From: Helicobacteraceae bacterium
GTDB taxonomy: Bacteria; Campylobacterota; Campylobacteria; Campylobacterales; Helicobacteraceae
Reading direction: 5' to 3'
Assembly (NCBI GenBank): GCA_900770765.1
Contig: CAAGLK010000119.1
Location: forward strand, 1 to 42,411
Length of the DNA: 42,411 bases
Positions 8,632 through 16,118 of this stretch are shown piece after piece (position 1 is the first letter of the stretch; every line of letters begins with the position of its first letter). A model generated the notes under the pieces. That model did no database searches. It was not told the DNA's origin and saw only the letters and a list, made by a program, of their open reading frames with translations. A program made the translations under genes and the position numbers.

Positions 8632-9459
8632 TTAAAAAATTTCTTTAAGTTGTTTTGTAAAATATTTACTAACGCGACCAAAAAATGTCGCATCCTCATC
8701 TGTAATTTCACCCTTTAATAACGCATCAAAGTATAAGTAATAATCTTGTGTTACTTTATCTTGCAATAAATAAGAAAACCAATTAGCATTAACGCTACCT
8801 ATGCGTGAAAAAAACGGCAACATCCTATCCTCTATAGAAGCGCGCCCTGTGATATAGTCTTTTTTCAAAATGCTAAAAGTTTGACAATCAAGTGCCTGCC
8901 CCTCGTTTAAATTCACCACATAAACCACACCAGCGGCATATTGAGTACAAATTCTCCTAAAATCTCCCTTAACAGGAGAAGTATGCCCTACATCCATTAA
9001 ATAAGCGGCAATTAAATCAGGGTGAAGCCAGGTAATTTCAGGGTAAGAATCCTTAATTTTTTCATAAATTTCTTGACTAGGGGCAATCAAAAAAGCCCTA
9101 TCATTAAAGTCTCTAAAAATCACCTCATCGTTTTTTTGCGGATATAAAATCGGCTGTGGGAAAGCCATTTGCTCTAATCCCACAAAAGGCTCGAAAGCGA
9201 TTTTTGCTCTATTGTTTTCAACACTTACAACAGCCGCCCTAGCCACAATTGTAGAGTTATTTTGACTAAACCATCTTACAACCATACCACTCTCGCCCAC
9301 TTTTAAATCAAACGCAGGAACAAAAGCATAATGCTTAGAATCTGTATCAAGCTCAACAATAGGGACAATTACTTTATTCCCAAATGGATTAGCAGCAAAA
9401 CAAAAAGTGGTAAAAAATAGTGTAAAAAATAAATATTTTAAAGATTTAAACAACAGCAT
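8632..9459 (-). CDS. PgbA-like secreted/surface protein (plasminogen-binding family)
   Basis: I place the start at the ATG at 9457-9459 (275 residues). It has AAGGG about 6 bases upstream and opens a classical signal peptide, MLLFKSLKYLFFTLFFTTF then CFA, cut before ANPFG. A longer frame back to 9630 would hide the signal peptide and only translates the TTTTGYCAT repeats. The mature part (ANPFGNKVIVPIVELDTDS, GESGMVVRWFSQNNSTIVAR) matches my memory of the N-terminal domain of Helicobacter plasminogen-binding proteins, and the glcD neighbour supports this. It ends at FTKQLKEIF without the long lysine-rich tail that I recall for H. pylori PgbA, so plasminogen binding is not assured. Confidence 0.75.
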   Translation of the reverse strand: MLLFKSLKYLFFTLFFTTFCFAANPFGNKVIVPIVELDTDSKHYAFVPAFDLKVGESGMVVRWFSQNNSTIVARAAVVSVENNRAKIAFEPFVGLEQMAFPQPILYPQKNDEVIFRDFNDRAFLIAPSQEIYEKIKDSYPEITWLHPDLIAAYLMDVGHTSPVKGDFRRICTQYAAGVVYVVNLNEGQALDCQTFSILKKDYITGRASIEDRMLPFFSRIGSVNANWFSYLLQDKVTQDYYLYFDALLKGEITDEDATFFGRVSKYFTKQLKEIF

Positions 9460-9601
9460 AAACACCCTTAAAAACGCTAAAACTATATAAAACTTAAAAT
9501 GGATTAAAAAATTTTGGAATTCTACTAGAATTTTGCTTAAAACATAACAATATTTGCCAATTTTTAATAAAAAATACAAATTTTTTATAAATTTTTGACA
9601 C

Positions 9602-9630
9602 TTTTGCCATATTTTGTCATATTTTGTCAT
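9602..9630. repeat. Three TTTTGYCAT repeats at 10-bp spacing
   Basis: TTTTGCCAT (9602-9610), TTTTGTCAT (9612-9620) and TTTTGTCAT (9622-9630) are spaced exactly 10 bp, about one helical turn. They end 7 bases before the sigma-54 promoter and lie in the divergent region between the pgbA-like gene and the 9708 gene. They could be a protein-binding array; no protein is identified. Confidence 0.6.
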
Positions 9631-9637
9631 AAAAAGT

Positions 9638-9652
9638 TGGAATCCTTTTTGC
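9638..9652 (+). promoter_or_regulatory. Sigma-54 (RpoN) promoter
   Basis: TGGAATCCTTTTTGC matches the sigma-54 consensus TGGCAC-N5-TTGC with exact spacing: GG at -24 and GC at -12, and three mismatches at most. The GC is 55 bases before the ATG at 9708, giving a plausible leader of about 43 bases. In Campylobacterota, RpoN mainly drives middle and late flagellar genes. Confidence 0.75.
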
Positions 9653-9707
9653 TTAGTTTGCTTAGAATCTTAAAAAGCACAAAATAAGTTAAAGGGTATA
9701 AAAATCT

Positions 9708-10298
9708 ATGCAAGTGCAACAAAATCTAAATTCTTTAAGCGGAATTAGTGGAATCTTTAATGAAGCAAATCGCCTATTAAGCGATCAATCACAAGTGCAA
9801 AATACGCAAAATATTGCAAAAATTAACACGCAAGAGCAAGAAAATTTGCAAAATTTTTTTGAAGAAGAGCGTGTAACTTATGGGCTTGTAAGCCTAGAAA
9901 TTATGAGCGACACGCAATATCAAGCCTTTATGCGCGTAACTGCTGGTATGTCGCCAAATGAAAAAATTTCAGTAGCACAAATGCTAACTAGAGCTGGCAA
10001 TTTAAGCGCAAGTGTGGAGCAAGTAAGGGAGCAAGAGCAGCAAGTAGCAGAACAAAATGCAAAGAGTGCATTAGGATTCTTAGGCGTCTCGCAAGAAGGT
10101 TGGCAAGAAGTCGCAAAAGATTTTCAAAATAAGCTAAACAACTTAGATGGAATCTACACAAAGGCTTATAATAGGAATCCAACAAGCAATTACAATGATA
10201 TTTTAAGACAAAATAACGAGGCAAAAACACAGCGAATTTTAAGGGAATTTAGCCACGCAGTGCATAGCGGTAACGCACAAATTGATATAATAGGCTAA
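9708..10298 (+). CDS. Unknown protein under sigma-54 control, possible flagellar factor
   Basis: This 196-residue protein has no signal peptide or membrane segment. It is rich in Gln, Asn and Glu and largely helical (SASVEQVREQEQQVAEQNAK). The N-terminus (MQVQQNLNSLSGISGIFNEA) resembles the unstructured starts of secreted flagellar proteins, and a more ordered part includes TYGLVSLEIMSDTQYQAFM. AAAGGG at 9691-9696 serves as RBS. I do not recognise the family. The sigma-54 promoter directly upstream suggests membership in the flagellar regulon; this is inference. It ends 81 bases before tRNA-Met. Confidence 0.8.
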   Translation: MQVQQNLNSLSGISGIFNEANRLLSDQSQVQNTQNIAKINTQEQENLQNFFEEERVTYGLVSLEIMSDTQYQAFMRVTAGMSPNEKISVAQMLTRAGNLSASVEQVREQEQQVAEQNAKSALGFLGVSQEGWQEVAKDFQNKLNNLDGIYTKAYNRNPTSNYNDILRQNNEAKTQRILREFSHAVHSGNAQIDIIG

Positions 10299-10379
10299 AA
10301 TTTTAATAATTTTAATTGTTTTTTAAAGATTAAAAAGGTAAAATTCCGCTTCCTTTTTTTGATACTATTTATTTGGTAT

Positions 10380-10457
10380 GCCAAGGTAGCTCAGCTGGTT
10401 TAGAGCGCTGGTCTCATAAGCCGGAGGTCGGGGGTTCGAGTCCCCCCTTTGGTACCA
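10380..10457 (+). tRNA. tRNA-Met (CAT)
   Basis: A full cloverleaf can be drawn: acceptor gccaagg paired with ctttggt (two G-U pairs), D-arm GCTC/GAGC, anticodon stem ctggt/gccgg with loop ctCATaa, T-arm ggggg/ccccc with TTCGAGT, and an encoded ACCA end. CAT anticodons are shared by elongator Met, initiator Met and lysidine-modified Ile; I cannot decide with certainty. TACTAT at 10363-10368 may be its -10 box. Confidence 0.9.
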
Positions 10458-10459
10458 AT

Positions 10460-10536
10460 GCGCCCATAGCTCAGCTGGATAGAGCAACGGCCTTCTAAGC
10501 CGTAGGTCAGAGGTTCGAATCCTCTTGGGCGTACCA
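10460..10536 (+). tRNA. tRNA-Arg (TCT)
   Basis: Only two bases follow tRNA-Met, so the two are probably processed from one transcript. The acceptor gcgccca pairs with tgggcgt, the D-arm is GCTC/GAGC, the anticodon stem is acggc/gccgt with loop ctTCTaa, and the T-arm carries TTCGAAT. CCA is encoded. The decayed island starts directly downstream, the usual place for integration. Confidence 0.93.
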
Positions 10537-10659
10537 CCCTTTCTTTAAAATTTTTTAAATCCATTTTTTATTTTGTTTGCATTTGAAAAATTTAAATATT
10601 GTGTTTATTAGATTTCTCTTCTATTTTAGATTCCACCCTTAAATCTGCGATTTTTGAAA

Positions 10660-12176
10660 TTAGGATTTTTTAGCTTCATTAATTTGCCAATGTGAAATTA
10701 TTGAATTTTTAATGTATCTTTTAGATTGAAATTTTACAATTTGAGATTTTAAAAGTAAGGCTAAAACAATAGGTAAAAAATCGCTTTTAACTTTTAAATG
10801 TAAAATCGCACTACTTAATAATAAAATCTGCATCTTCAAGTATACAAAACGCAATTCCTAAAACCCCATCTTTTGAAAATAAAATTTCATCTTTTTTAGG
10901 TTTTTTGATATTTTTAAATTTTTGGTTATTTAAATAAATATCGCTTTTTGAAATTCCAAATTTACTTAAATCACTAATTCTTGCAAACTGAATTTCTCTC
11001 TCTTTATATTCACTACTTCCTAGTTCAATACTTTTAAAAATTTCTACAACTTCCCCAAGTTCGCAGAATCCATCTTTGTGATTTTTAATGAGATTCTCTA
11101 TTTTTTCATATTTGCTTTGATAATACTCGCTATCAAAGCGAAAAGATAGACCTAGCTGCTTTGTTTGATTTAGTGTTTTTAAGCTATGTTTAGACGCGGA
11201 TATTTATCTTTAGAAGTTGAATTATGCGTGGTTTGTGTGGATAAATTCGTAACCCCTAACTTCTCTAAAAGCAAATTCTCCGCTTCTTTATATAAACTTT
11301 TACTTTTTTCTAACTTTTCATACGATTCTTTCACAAGATTTTCAATTTCTTTTTGAAAGAAAATATCAAACAATGGAACAAATGTATTTTTTAAATAAGT
11401 TGGTGCTATTTCTAGCTGGACACTTCCATATTTACCTCTATTAATTTGAATTTTTCCAAATTTTGTATTGAAAAATACCACTAAAAAACTTTGATTAAAA
11501 AATGTATTTTTAATCATAAAAATACGGGATGAAGCAAATAACTTAGAATCTAAATTATAAACCACACAATCCCCACAACTTTCTGTACGACTCATCACAA
11601 TATCGTTTTTAAAAATAAGATTTTTTGAAAGTTTTTCTGCATCATTGTGTGAAACAAAAACAAAATTGTTTTCAATATCTAAATTTAAAGATTTTATATT
11701 TTGGACTCTCAAAAATAAAACGCCGTTTTCTACATATTCTCGCTTAATTTCGCTTGGGTGTTTTATAGAAATATCTATATCTTTTAACTGTATAAATTTA
11801 ATACTTTTAAATTCTTTCTTCATTTTCCCTATACTCTCTTTTAACATACTCGCTATCTATTCTAAAATTTTCATTGTCCTTTAAAATCTCGCTTTTGTTT
11901 AAAATGCTTATCTCTAAATGTGAATTTGCCATAACAATATCAAAGCTAAAGTGGAAATAATCTTTTTCTTTATCTACACATAACTTTTGCAGATTCTCAA
12001 AGTCTTTACCATATAGATTTATCCGTCTACTCACTTTTATATATTCACTCCATTGCTTAAAATGTAAAGAGTTTAGAAATAAAACATTTGTTTCGCCATC
12101 GTCTGCGATTTTATTTAATAGCCGCCCTATTCGCACACTTTTTTTATCAAAATCAATAGCAAAAACATTTTTTAGT
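10660..12176 (-). pseudogene. C-terminal half of a broken type IIG-like restriction-modification gene
   Basis: The minus strand, read across several frames, gives a coherent protein tail. KNVFAIDFDKKSVRIGRLLN is the post-motif-I segment of N6-adenine methylases, and FDIVMAN is the start of motif IV (normally NPPF). The sequence then jumps to NSHLEISILNKSEIL, so the second half of motif IV and what follows are deleted. Two target-recognition domains of HsdS type come next: FLRVQNIKSLNLDIENNFVF with SRTESCGDCVVYN, and SFRFDSEYYQSKYEKIENL with FARISDLSKFGISKSDIYL. Frame changes lie near 11807-11850, 11180 and 10820. The N-terminal half lies at 14985-16058 on the same strand. The upstream edge at 12176 abuts the virB4 remnant. 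Confidence 0.75.
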
Positions 12177-12666
12177 TAATAAAGATGTATCAGAAATATT
12201 AAGCTATTACATTCTTTGGCCTGTAATGAGCTTAGTAGATGGTAGAAGGCTTTGCATTGATATTGATGAAGCTTGGAAGTGGTTAGAAAGTGAGACCATT
12301 AGAAAGTAGAATGGATCTTTAAGACTTGCTACACAAAGCGTAGAATACTTCAAAGCTTCAAAATGCAGCAACGCTTATATAGCAATCAGCAACAACAGTA
12401 TTTTTACCAAAAGCAAAAGAATAATATGTAAATGAGTGGGTTTAAGCTATGATGAGTATATGATTATTAAAAGCTTTAAACCATCTAAAAGACAAGATAA
12501 AAAAGCGATTTACACTCTTGAACTTAGCTTCTTAGATAGTGAAAATTTAAAAATACTATCCACTGAAACAACCTACATAGACACTATATGGCAATTTTTT
12601 TCACAAGAAAATAAAAATCTTAATGAAAAGGCCAAAGAGTTAAAAGAGTTTTATAAAAATTCATAG
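12177..12666 (+). pseudogene. VirB4-family ATPase fragment (type IV secretion), C-terminal part
   Basis: Joining frames on the plus strand gives a VirB4-like C-terminus. VMSLVDGRRLCIDIDEAWKW carries the Walker B acidic pair, SLRLATQSVEYFKASKCSNA contains the conserved TQ motif, and GLSYDEYMIIKSF is near the end. The last 76 residues (12436-12666) are one open frame; upstream pieces are interrupted by a stop at about 12308 and another at about 12431. The N-terminal two thirds, including Walker A, are missing. VirB4 proteins energise conjugative type IV secretion at the inner membrane. Confidence 0.65.
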
Positions 12667-12675
12667 GGGGCAAAA

Positions 12676-12959
12676 GTGAGCGATAAAGTGATTATCAACA
12701 AACAAGAAGTGCAATTTAACTTCAAAGATAACCAAATGTTTTACGCTAGTTTAGATGTAACTAGAGCATTTAAAAAAGACACGATCATGTTCTAAAGGAT
12801 ATTGAAAACATTTTAAATTATTTACGAGAAATAGAGACTTCTCAAAATTTCCGCAATTTTGGGGAAATCCATGATCAAGACAAAAACCAAAAACATTATT
12901 TTAATTGCGAGGTTGATTACGCCAAATTTAAAAAACACTACGAGAATACCAAAAAATGA
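12676..12959 (+). pseudogene. Rha-family phage regulatory protein, frameshifted
   Basis: A GTG start at 12676 has a strong AGGGGG six bases upstream. The first frame reads to FYASLDVTRAFKKD and then stops. One extra A in the six-A run at 12771-12776 would join it to the second frame: TRAFKKRHDHVLKDIENILN, NFRNFGEIHDQDKNQ and on to the stop at 12959. The SLDV...F.K.HDHVL.DI pattern is the Rha signature. About 94 residues when joined. Rha proteins are found in phages and integrated elements. The run could be a true mutation, a switch, or a base-calling error. Confidence 0.65.
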
Positions 12960-13156
12960 GTTATAGCATTGTTATAAAAGACTTGGCACACAATTTTGAA
13001 TACATTGAGAAAAACTCATTAAAGCTTTAATTTTATTAGAAAATAAAAAACGCTTTTGTAGGCTTAGAACCTTTGCAAATAGAAGCGATAATCGAGCGGC
13101 TTTTAATGAGTGATAAAAAAGCTTCAAGAGAATATAATCGCATTATTATGGAATAA
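12956..13156 (+). pseudogene. Small hypothetical gene of the element, frameshifted
   Basis: An ATG at 12956 overlaps the stop of the Rha-like gene (ATGA). Reading MSYSIVIKDLAHNFEYIEKN and then shifting frame twice gives ALILLENKK and AFVGLEPLQIEAIIERLLM, ending EYNRIIME before TAA at 13154-13156. The joined product would be about 66 residues. I do not recognise a family. The overlap suggests it was translated together with the Rha-like gene. Confidence 0.5.
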
Positions 13157-13164
13157 ATAAAAAA

Positions 13165-13281
13165 ATGAGCAAACAAAAATATTATAAAAGCTCTTTTGTG
13201 CCAAAATCCGCAAAGATTTTAGAAGTTTTAAACAAAAACAATAAAATTCAAAAAGGATATGATATTGAAATTAATTGGTAA
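13165..13281 (+). CDS. Small hypothetical ORF (38 residues)
   Basis: The ATG at 13165 opens a short intact frame beginning MSKQKYYKSSFVPKSAKILE and ending in GYDIEINW. It is basic and carries no recognisable motif. It follows the pseudogene ending at 13156 by 8 bases and may be a truncated gene of the element. Confidence 0.4.
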   Translation: MSKQKYYKSSFVPKSAKILEVLNKNNKIQKGYDIEINW

Positions 13282-13300
13282 AGAGCAATTGCCTTTTGCC

Positions 13301-13996
13301 TCAACAAATAATCCAAACAACTAATGCTATTAAAAGAAAAAACATGAATTTATTTCTTGCACTAAGAATGTCATTCTTTTTATTTGCTTTGCATAAATCA
13401 TCTTTATAATGTATCAAAAGTTTATCACTTCTCTCTTTTTCATATTGTAATTGTTCTAGCTGATAACATATATCAAACATATAAACTTCTTGAATATAAT
13501 TAAAATCTTTTCTTATTTTTAAATCACTAATGCTATCTATTCTAAAATATGTATTGTCTTCATTAAATACAAAACCTAAATTTTTATACAATTTATCCCT
13601 TCTTATATGATTTTCAGAATCTGCTTCATCAACCTCGCTTAATTTACCGCTAAGTCTTGCCGCTGGAATATAATTTAAAGCGATTTCTAGCATTTTATTT
13701 ATTACAAATGTTCCTATCCCTAAAGATCTATAGTCCCTATGAAGCATTATAGAAGAACAAAAACTCCAACTATCAAAATCATATCGTAATATCCAATGGT
13801 TTCTATTTTTATTAGTATTTGTAACAATGTTTACTTCTTTTTTTAAATATTGATAGTCTATAATTGCATATATTTCAACATAGTAAAATTTTTGTTTTTC
13901 TTCAAATGCTTTGATTTCAAAATCCAATTTAAAACAAATCTCTTGTCCATTTTTTTTAGAAATATAAAATTTGCTGTTATACAATCCTTGTTTCAT
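13301..13996 (-). CDS. GNAT-type acetyltransferase with C-terminal coiled coil and membrane anchor
   Basis: This 231-residue protein is the only sizeable intact gene in the island. Residues about 85-150 look like a GNAT core: SSIMLHRDYRSLGIGTFVIN contains the acetyl-CoA loop pattern R-S-L-G-I-G-T, and RDKLYKNLGFVF is the usual C-terminal beta strand. Residues about 170-215 are charged helix (coiled coil), and FMFFLLIALVVWIIC is a terminal membrane anchor. AAGGAAG lies 5-6 bases before the ATG. The substrate is unknown; tail anchoring of a GNAT domain is unusual. It faces opposite to the VirB4/Rha side and is probably element cargo. Confidence 0.65.
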   Translation of the reverse strand: MKQGLYNSKFYISKKNGQEICFKLDFEIKAFEEKQKFYYVEIYAIIDYQYLKKEVNIVTNTNKNRNHWILRYDFDSWSFCSSIMLHRDYRSLGIGTFVINKMLEIALNYIPAARLSGKLSEVDEADSENHIRRDKLYKNLGFVFNEDNTYFRIDSISDLKIRKDFNYIQEVYMFDICYQLEQLQYEKERSDKLLIHYKDDLCKANKKNDILSARNKFMFFLLIALVVWIIC

Positions 13997-14028
13997 CTTT
14001 TGCTTCCTTATATTGATTTACTCATATC

Positions 14029-14251
14029 TTATAATCTCATTATTCCTAGCACTTGTCCATCGCAAGATATTATCATCCATTCTTCGTTCTCATTGCTGTA
14101 ACTGATTGAGTTAATTGATGAGCAAAAACATTTGAGTTCGTTTTGTATCATAAACCATAGGCTATTTGAACAATACTCGCATAGAGTTTCTTTCTTTGGC
14201 AATTTCTCTCTCAAAATGATTTAACACTGAGCTTTTGTAAAACTCTCTCAT
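14029..14251 (-). pseudogene. Small cysteine-rich protein, frameshifted
   Basis: An ATG at 14251 overlaps the stop of the relaxase remnant (TAATG). It reads MREFYKSSVLNHFEREIAKE, then needs a shift in the aaagaaagaaac stretch to continue as TLCEYCSNSLWFMIQNELKC, FCSSINS and on to GQVLGIMRL. Joined length is about 74 residues. CxxC plus CxC suggest a zinc-binding fold. Alternatively a TTG start at 14214 gives an intact 61-residue form without frameshift. Function unknown; the position next to the relaxase suggests a mobilisation accessory. Confidence 0.5.
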
Positions 14252-14984
14252 TATTTATTCCTTTTTTCTTGTTGTATGATTTTGTATTTTTTAATATCTG
14301 TTATTTTAACCATCTGCTTTAATTCTTTTTCTCTACCAATAACAGAACATCCCAAATGTGTTTTTAAGTATTTCAAAAACTTCTTGCCCTACTATTTTAA
14401 ATATTGCATATTCACCCCTTAAAACTTTATTTTCTTTCACAACTCTTTCTAAATCTTGCCCACAAATTATTGCTATTCTTTTTTTGATTTTATAGCTCAT
14501 ACAATAATTTTTCTTTGCATTTTTATCTGTGCTAAATTTATAGTTTGTTTATCCAAAATCCATAACTTGATAATAGCGCATTTTTATTGTTGGTGTTTTA
14601 TAAATTTGTTTTCCTTTATTTAGTTTTATAGAATATTCTTGATCTATATTTATCTATCTTTGCTTTTCATTTGTAGCTTTAGCTTTAGCTTCAACTCCTA
14701 ACTCGTTTAATGCTTTTGCAAATTCTGTTCTTAAATTTGCTAAATCTGCTTTTTTAGATTAATTCTTTTACCATTTTTATCCGCAACTTTTAAACAAATA
14801 TGACAATGTGGATTATCCGCATCTCCATGAAAAGCAACTGCAAAAGAAATTATATAGAATTTCCGCTTCTAAGAACTTTTAATAATTGGCATATATATTT
14901 AACATAATTTTTTTTCTGCTTCGCTTCTATCGCTAACTGTGATTAGATTTTTTTGATTTTGGTTTAACTTTTTCACATATAAAA
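14251..14984 (-). pseudogene. Relaxase/mobilisation protein remnant
   Basis: The minus strand in pieces gives KKLNQNQKNLITVSDRSEAE, then SFAVAFHGDADNPHCHICLK (near 14790-14850) and ADLANLRTEFAKALNELGVE. HGDADNPHCH is the metal-binding HxDxxNPHxH motif III of MOB-type relaxases, which nick plasmid or element DNA at oriT. At least three stops (one after NEKQR) and several frameshifts break the rest, ending with IIQQEKRNK at 14253. The N-terminus with the catalytic tyrosine is not clearly present. No oriT could be identified. Confidence 0.65.
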
Positions 14985-16058
14985 AATAGCATGCATTGGG
15001 AAGCCACAGCTTCCGCTAGCGGTATCAATTGGCTTTTCTTTATAGGCTAGGTTTAGCATTTTTACGCACATATCTATTACATAACTAGAAATAAAATACT
15101 GCCCTTTTATCACTTGGAGTTAAATAACTTTATATCCTACAAGTAAGAGAAGCTTATTTTTAGCTCCTTCTCGCTTAGCTCAAATGTAGAATCTGCTTCA
15201 AAGATTCCGCCCCACGATTCCTTTGCTTCATTAAATAATTTTATTAACCGCTTTTTTACTTCGCTTGATGTGCCATTACTTCTAAATTATAAATGGCGGA
15301 ATTTTGAATCATTTAAATTTTTTAAGGCTTGGATTTGGCTTTAATAACTGCTTAGCATCTCTTTATTTTGAGATTCTAAAAAGTAGCTAATGCGGTCAAA
15401 ATCTCTACTTGATTTACTCTCATCATAAAGTTTAGCAAAAATGAGTTTGAAAATATTCTAAAAAGAATCTACGCCAGAATTTGCTAAAATTACTTTCTCG
15501 AAGTCTAAGATGATTTTTTTAAAGTTTTATGAGCTAATTCATCGTTTATAAAAAGGTTTTTAAGCGTGTAGATTTTATCTAAAAAATCTTCTAAGGTTGT
15601 GTCTGTGTTTGGGATTCCGCTTAGTTTTCCTAGCTTTGTTGTTTTGCTCTTTTTATTCTCTTTATTGTAATAAAACTCATCTATATTAGAGCCATCGCAT
15701 CAAACACCTATTGGGGCATTTTGCCATCGCATATGGCCTTCTAACTGCTAATCCGCCATTTTCCTTTGGCTTTTTTTACTTCTACTACTATATATGGCTT
15801 ATCATCTAGCTTTACCAGTATATCTATGCGTTTCCCATTGCTTTTTGTGGTCTTTTCTCGCTCTTTTTGAGCGCCTACATCGGCTTCTATTTATAATTTG
15901 TCATAGCCATATTCATTTATTAGCTTATCAATATAGGCTCATTTTACTGCTTATTCTAGCGTTAGCTTTACTTCTTTATCACATACAAGGCAAGTTGTAT
16001 AATATGCACTTTTACCATTTTTATATATTTTTGTAAAAATCCTAGATTCTAATGCTAA
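14985..16058 (-). pseudogene. N-terminal half of the broken type IIG-like restriction-modification gene
   Basis: Read in pieces on the minus strand: DKEVKLTLE-stop-AVK-stop-AYIDKLINEYGYDKL, then GKRIDILVKLDDKPYIVVEV followed by KK (15774-15830), a PD-(D/E)xK nuclease core of HsdR N-terminal type. Next come SNIDEFYYNKENKKSKTTK, FLDKIYTLKNLFINDELAHK, IFKLIFAKLYDESKSSRDFD and SWGGIFEADSTFELSEKELK. It ends with PIDTASGSCGFPMHAIFYM at 14988-15029, methylase motif I (normally DTACGSGGF). At least five in-frame stops, several explainable as CAA to TAA or TGG to TGA, plus frameshifts make it non-functional. The gene continues after the inserted element at 12176. Confidence 0.75.
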
Positions 16059-16118
16059 CTTTTAATTTTATAATAAATTTAGCCTAGAATCTTTTAAATT
16101 TCATCAAGCAATGGTGTT

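Larger units (their letters stand above)
12177..14984. mobile_element. Remnant of a conjugative/integrative element inserted in the RM gene
   Basis: Between the two halves of the restriction-modification gene lie a VirB4-type ATPase fragment, a Rha-type phage regulator, two small ORFs, a GNAT protein, a small cysteine-rich protein and a relaxase with HxDxxNPHxH. Most are broken. No integrase, complete secretion system or clear terminal direct repeats are visible. The left edge cuts inside virB4 and the right edge lies near the relaxase N-terminus, so much of the original element has been deleted. Confidence 0.7.

Noticed and set aside
9460..9630. N-terminal extension of the PgbA-like protein
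   Set aside because: The first residues translate the TTTTGYCAT repeats, the extension would bury the signal peptide, and the downstream ATG has a better RBS.
10660..10854. 64-residue minus-strand ORF as an independent gene
   Set aside because: It continues the second target-recognition domain of the broken RM gene in a shifted frame.
15794..16036. 80-residue plus-strand open frame in the island
   Set aside because: It is antisense to the nuclease domain of the broken restriction gene; its residues show no pattern.
10537..16118. CRISPR array or abortive-infection system in the island
   Set aside because: No regularly spaced repeats with unique spacers are visible, and the island genes are explained as RM and conjugative-element remains.
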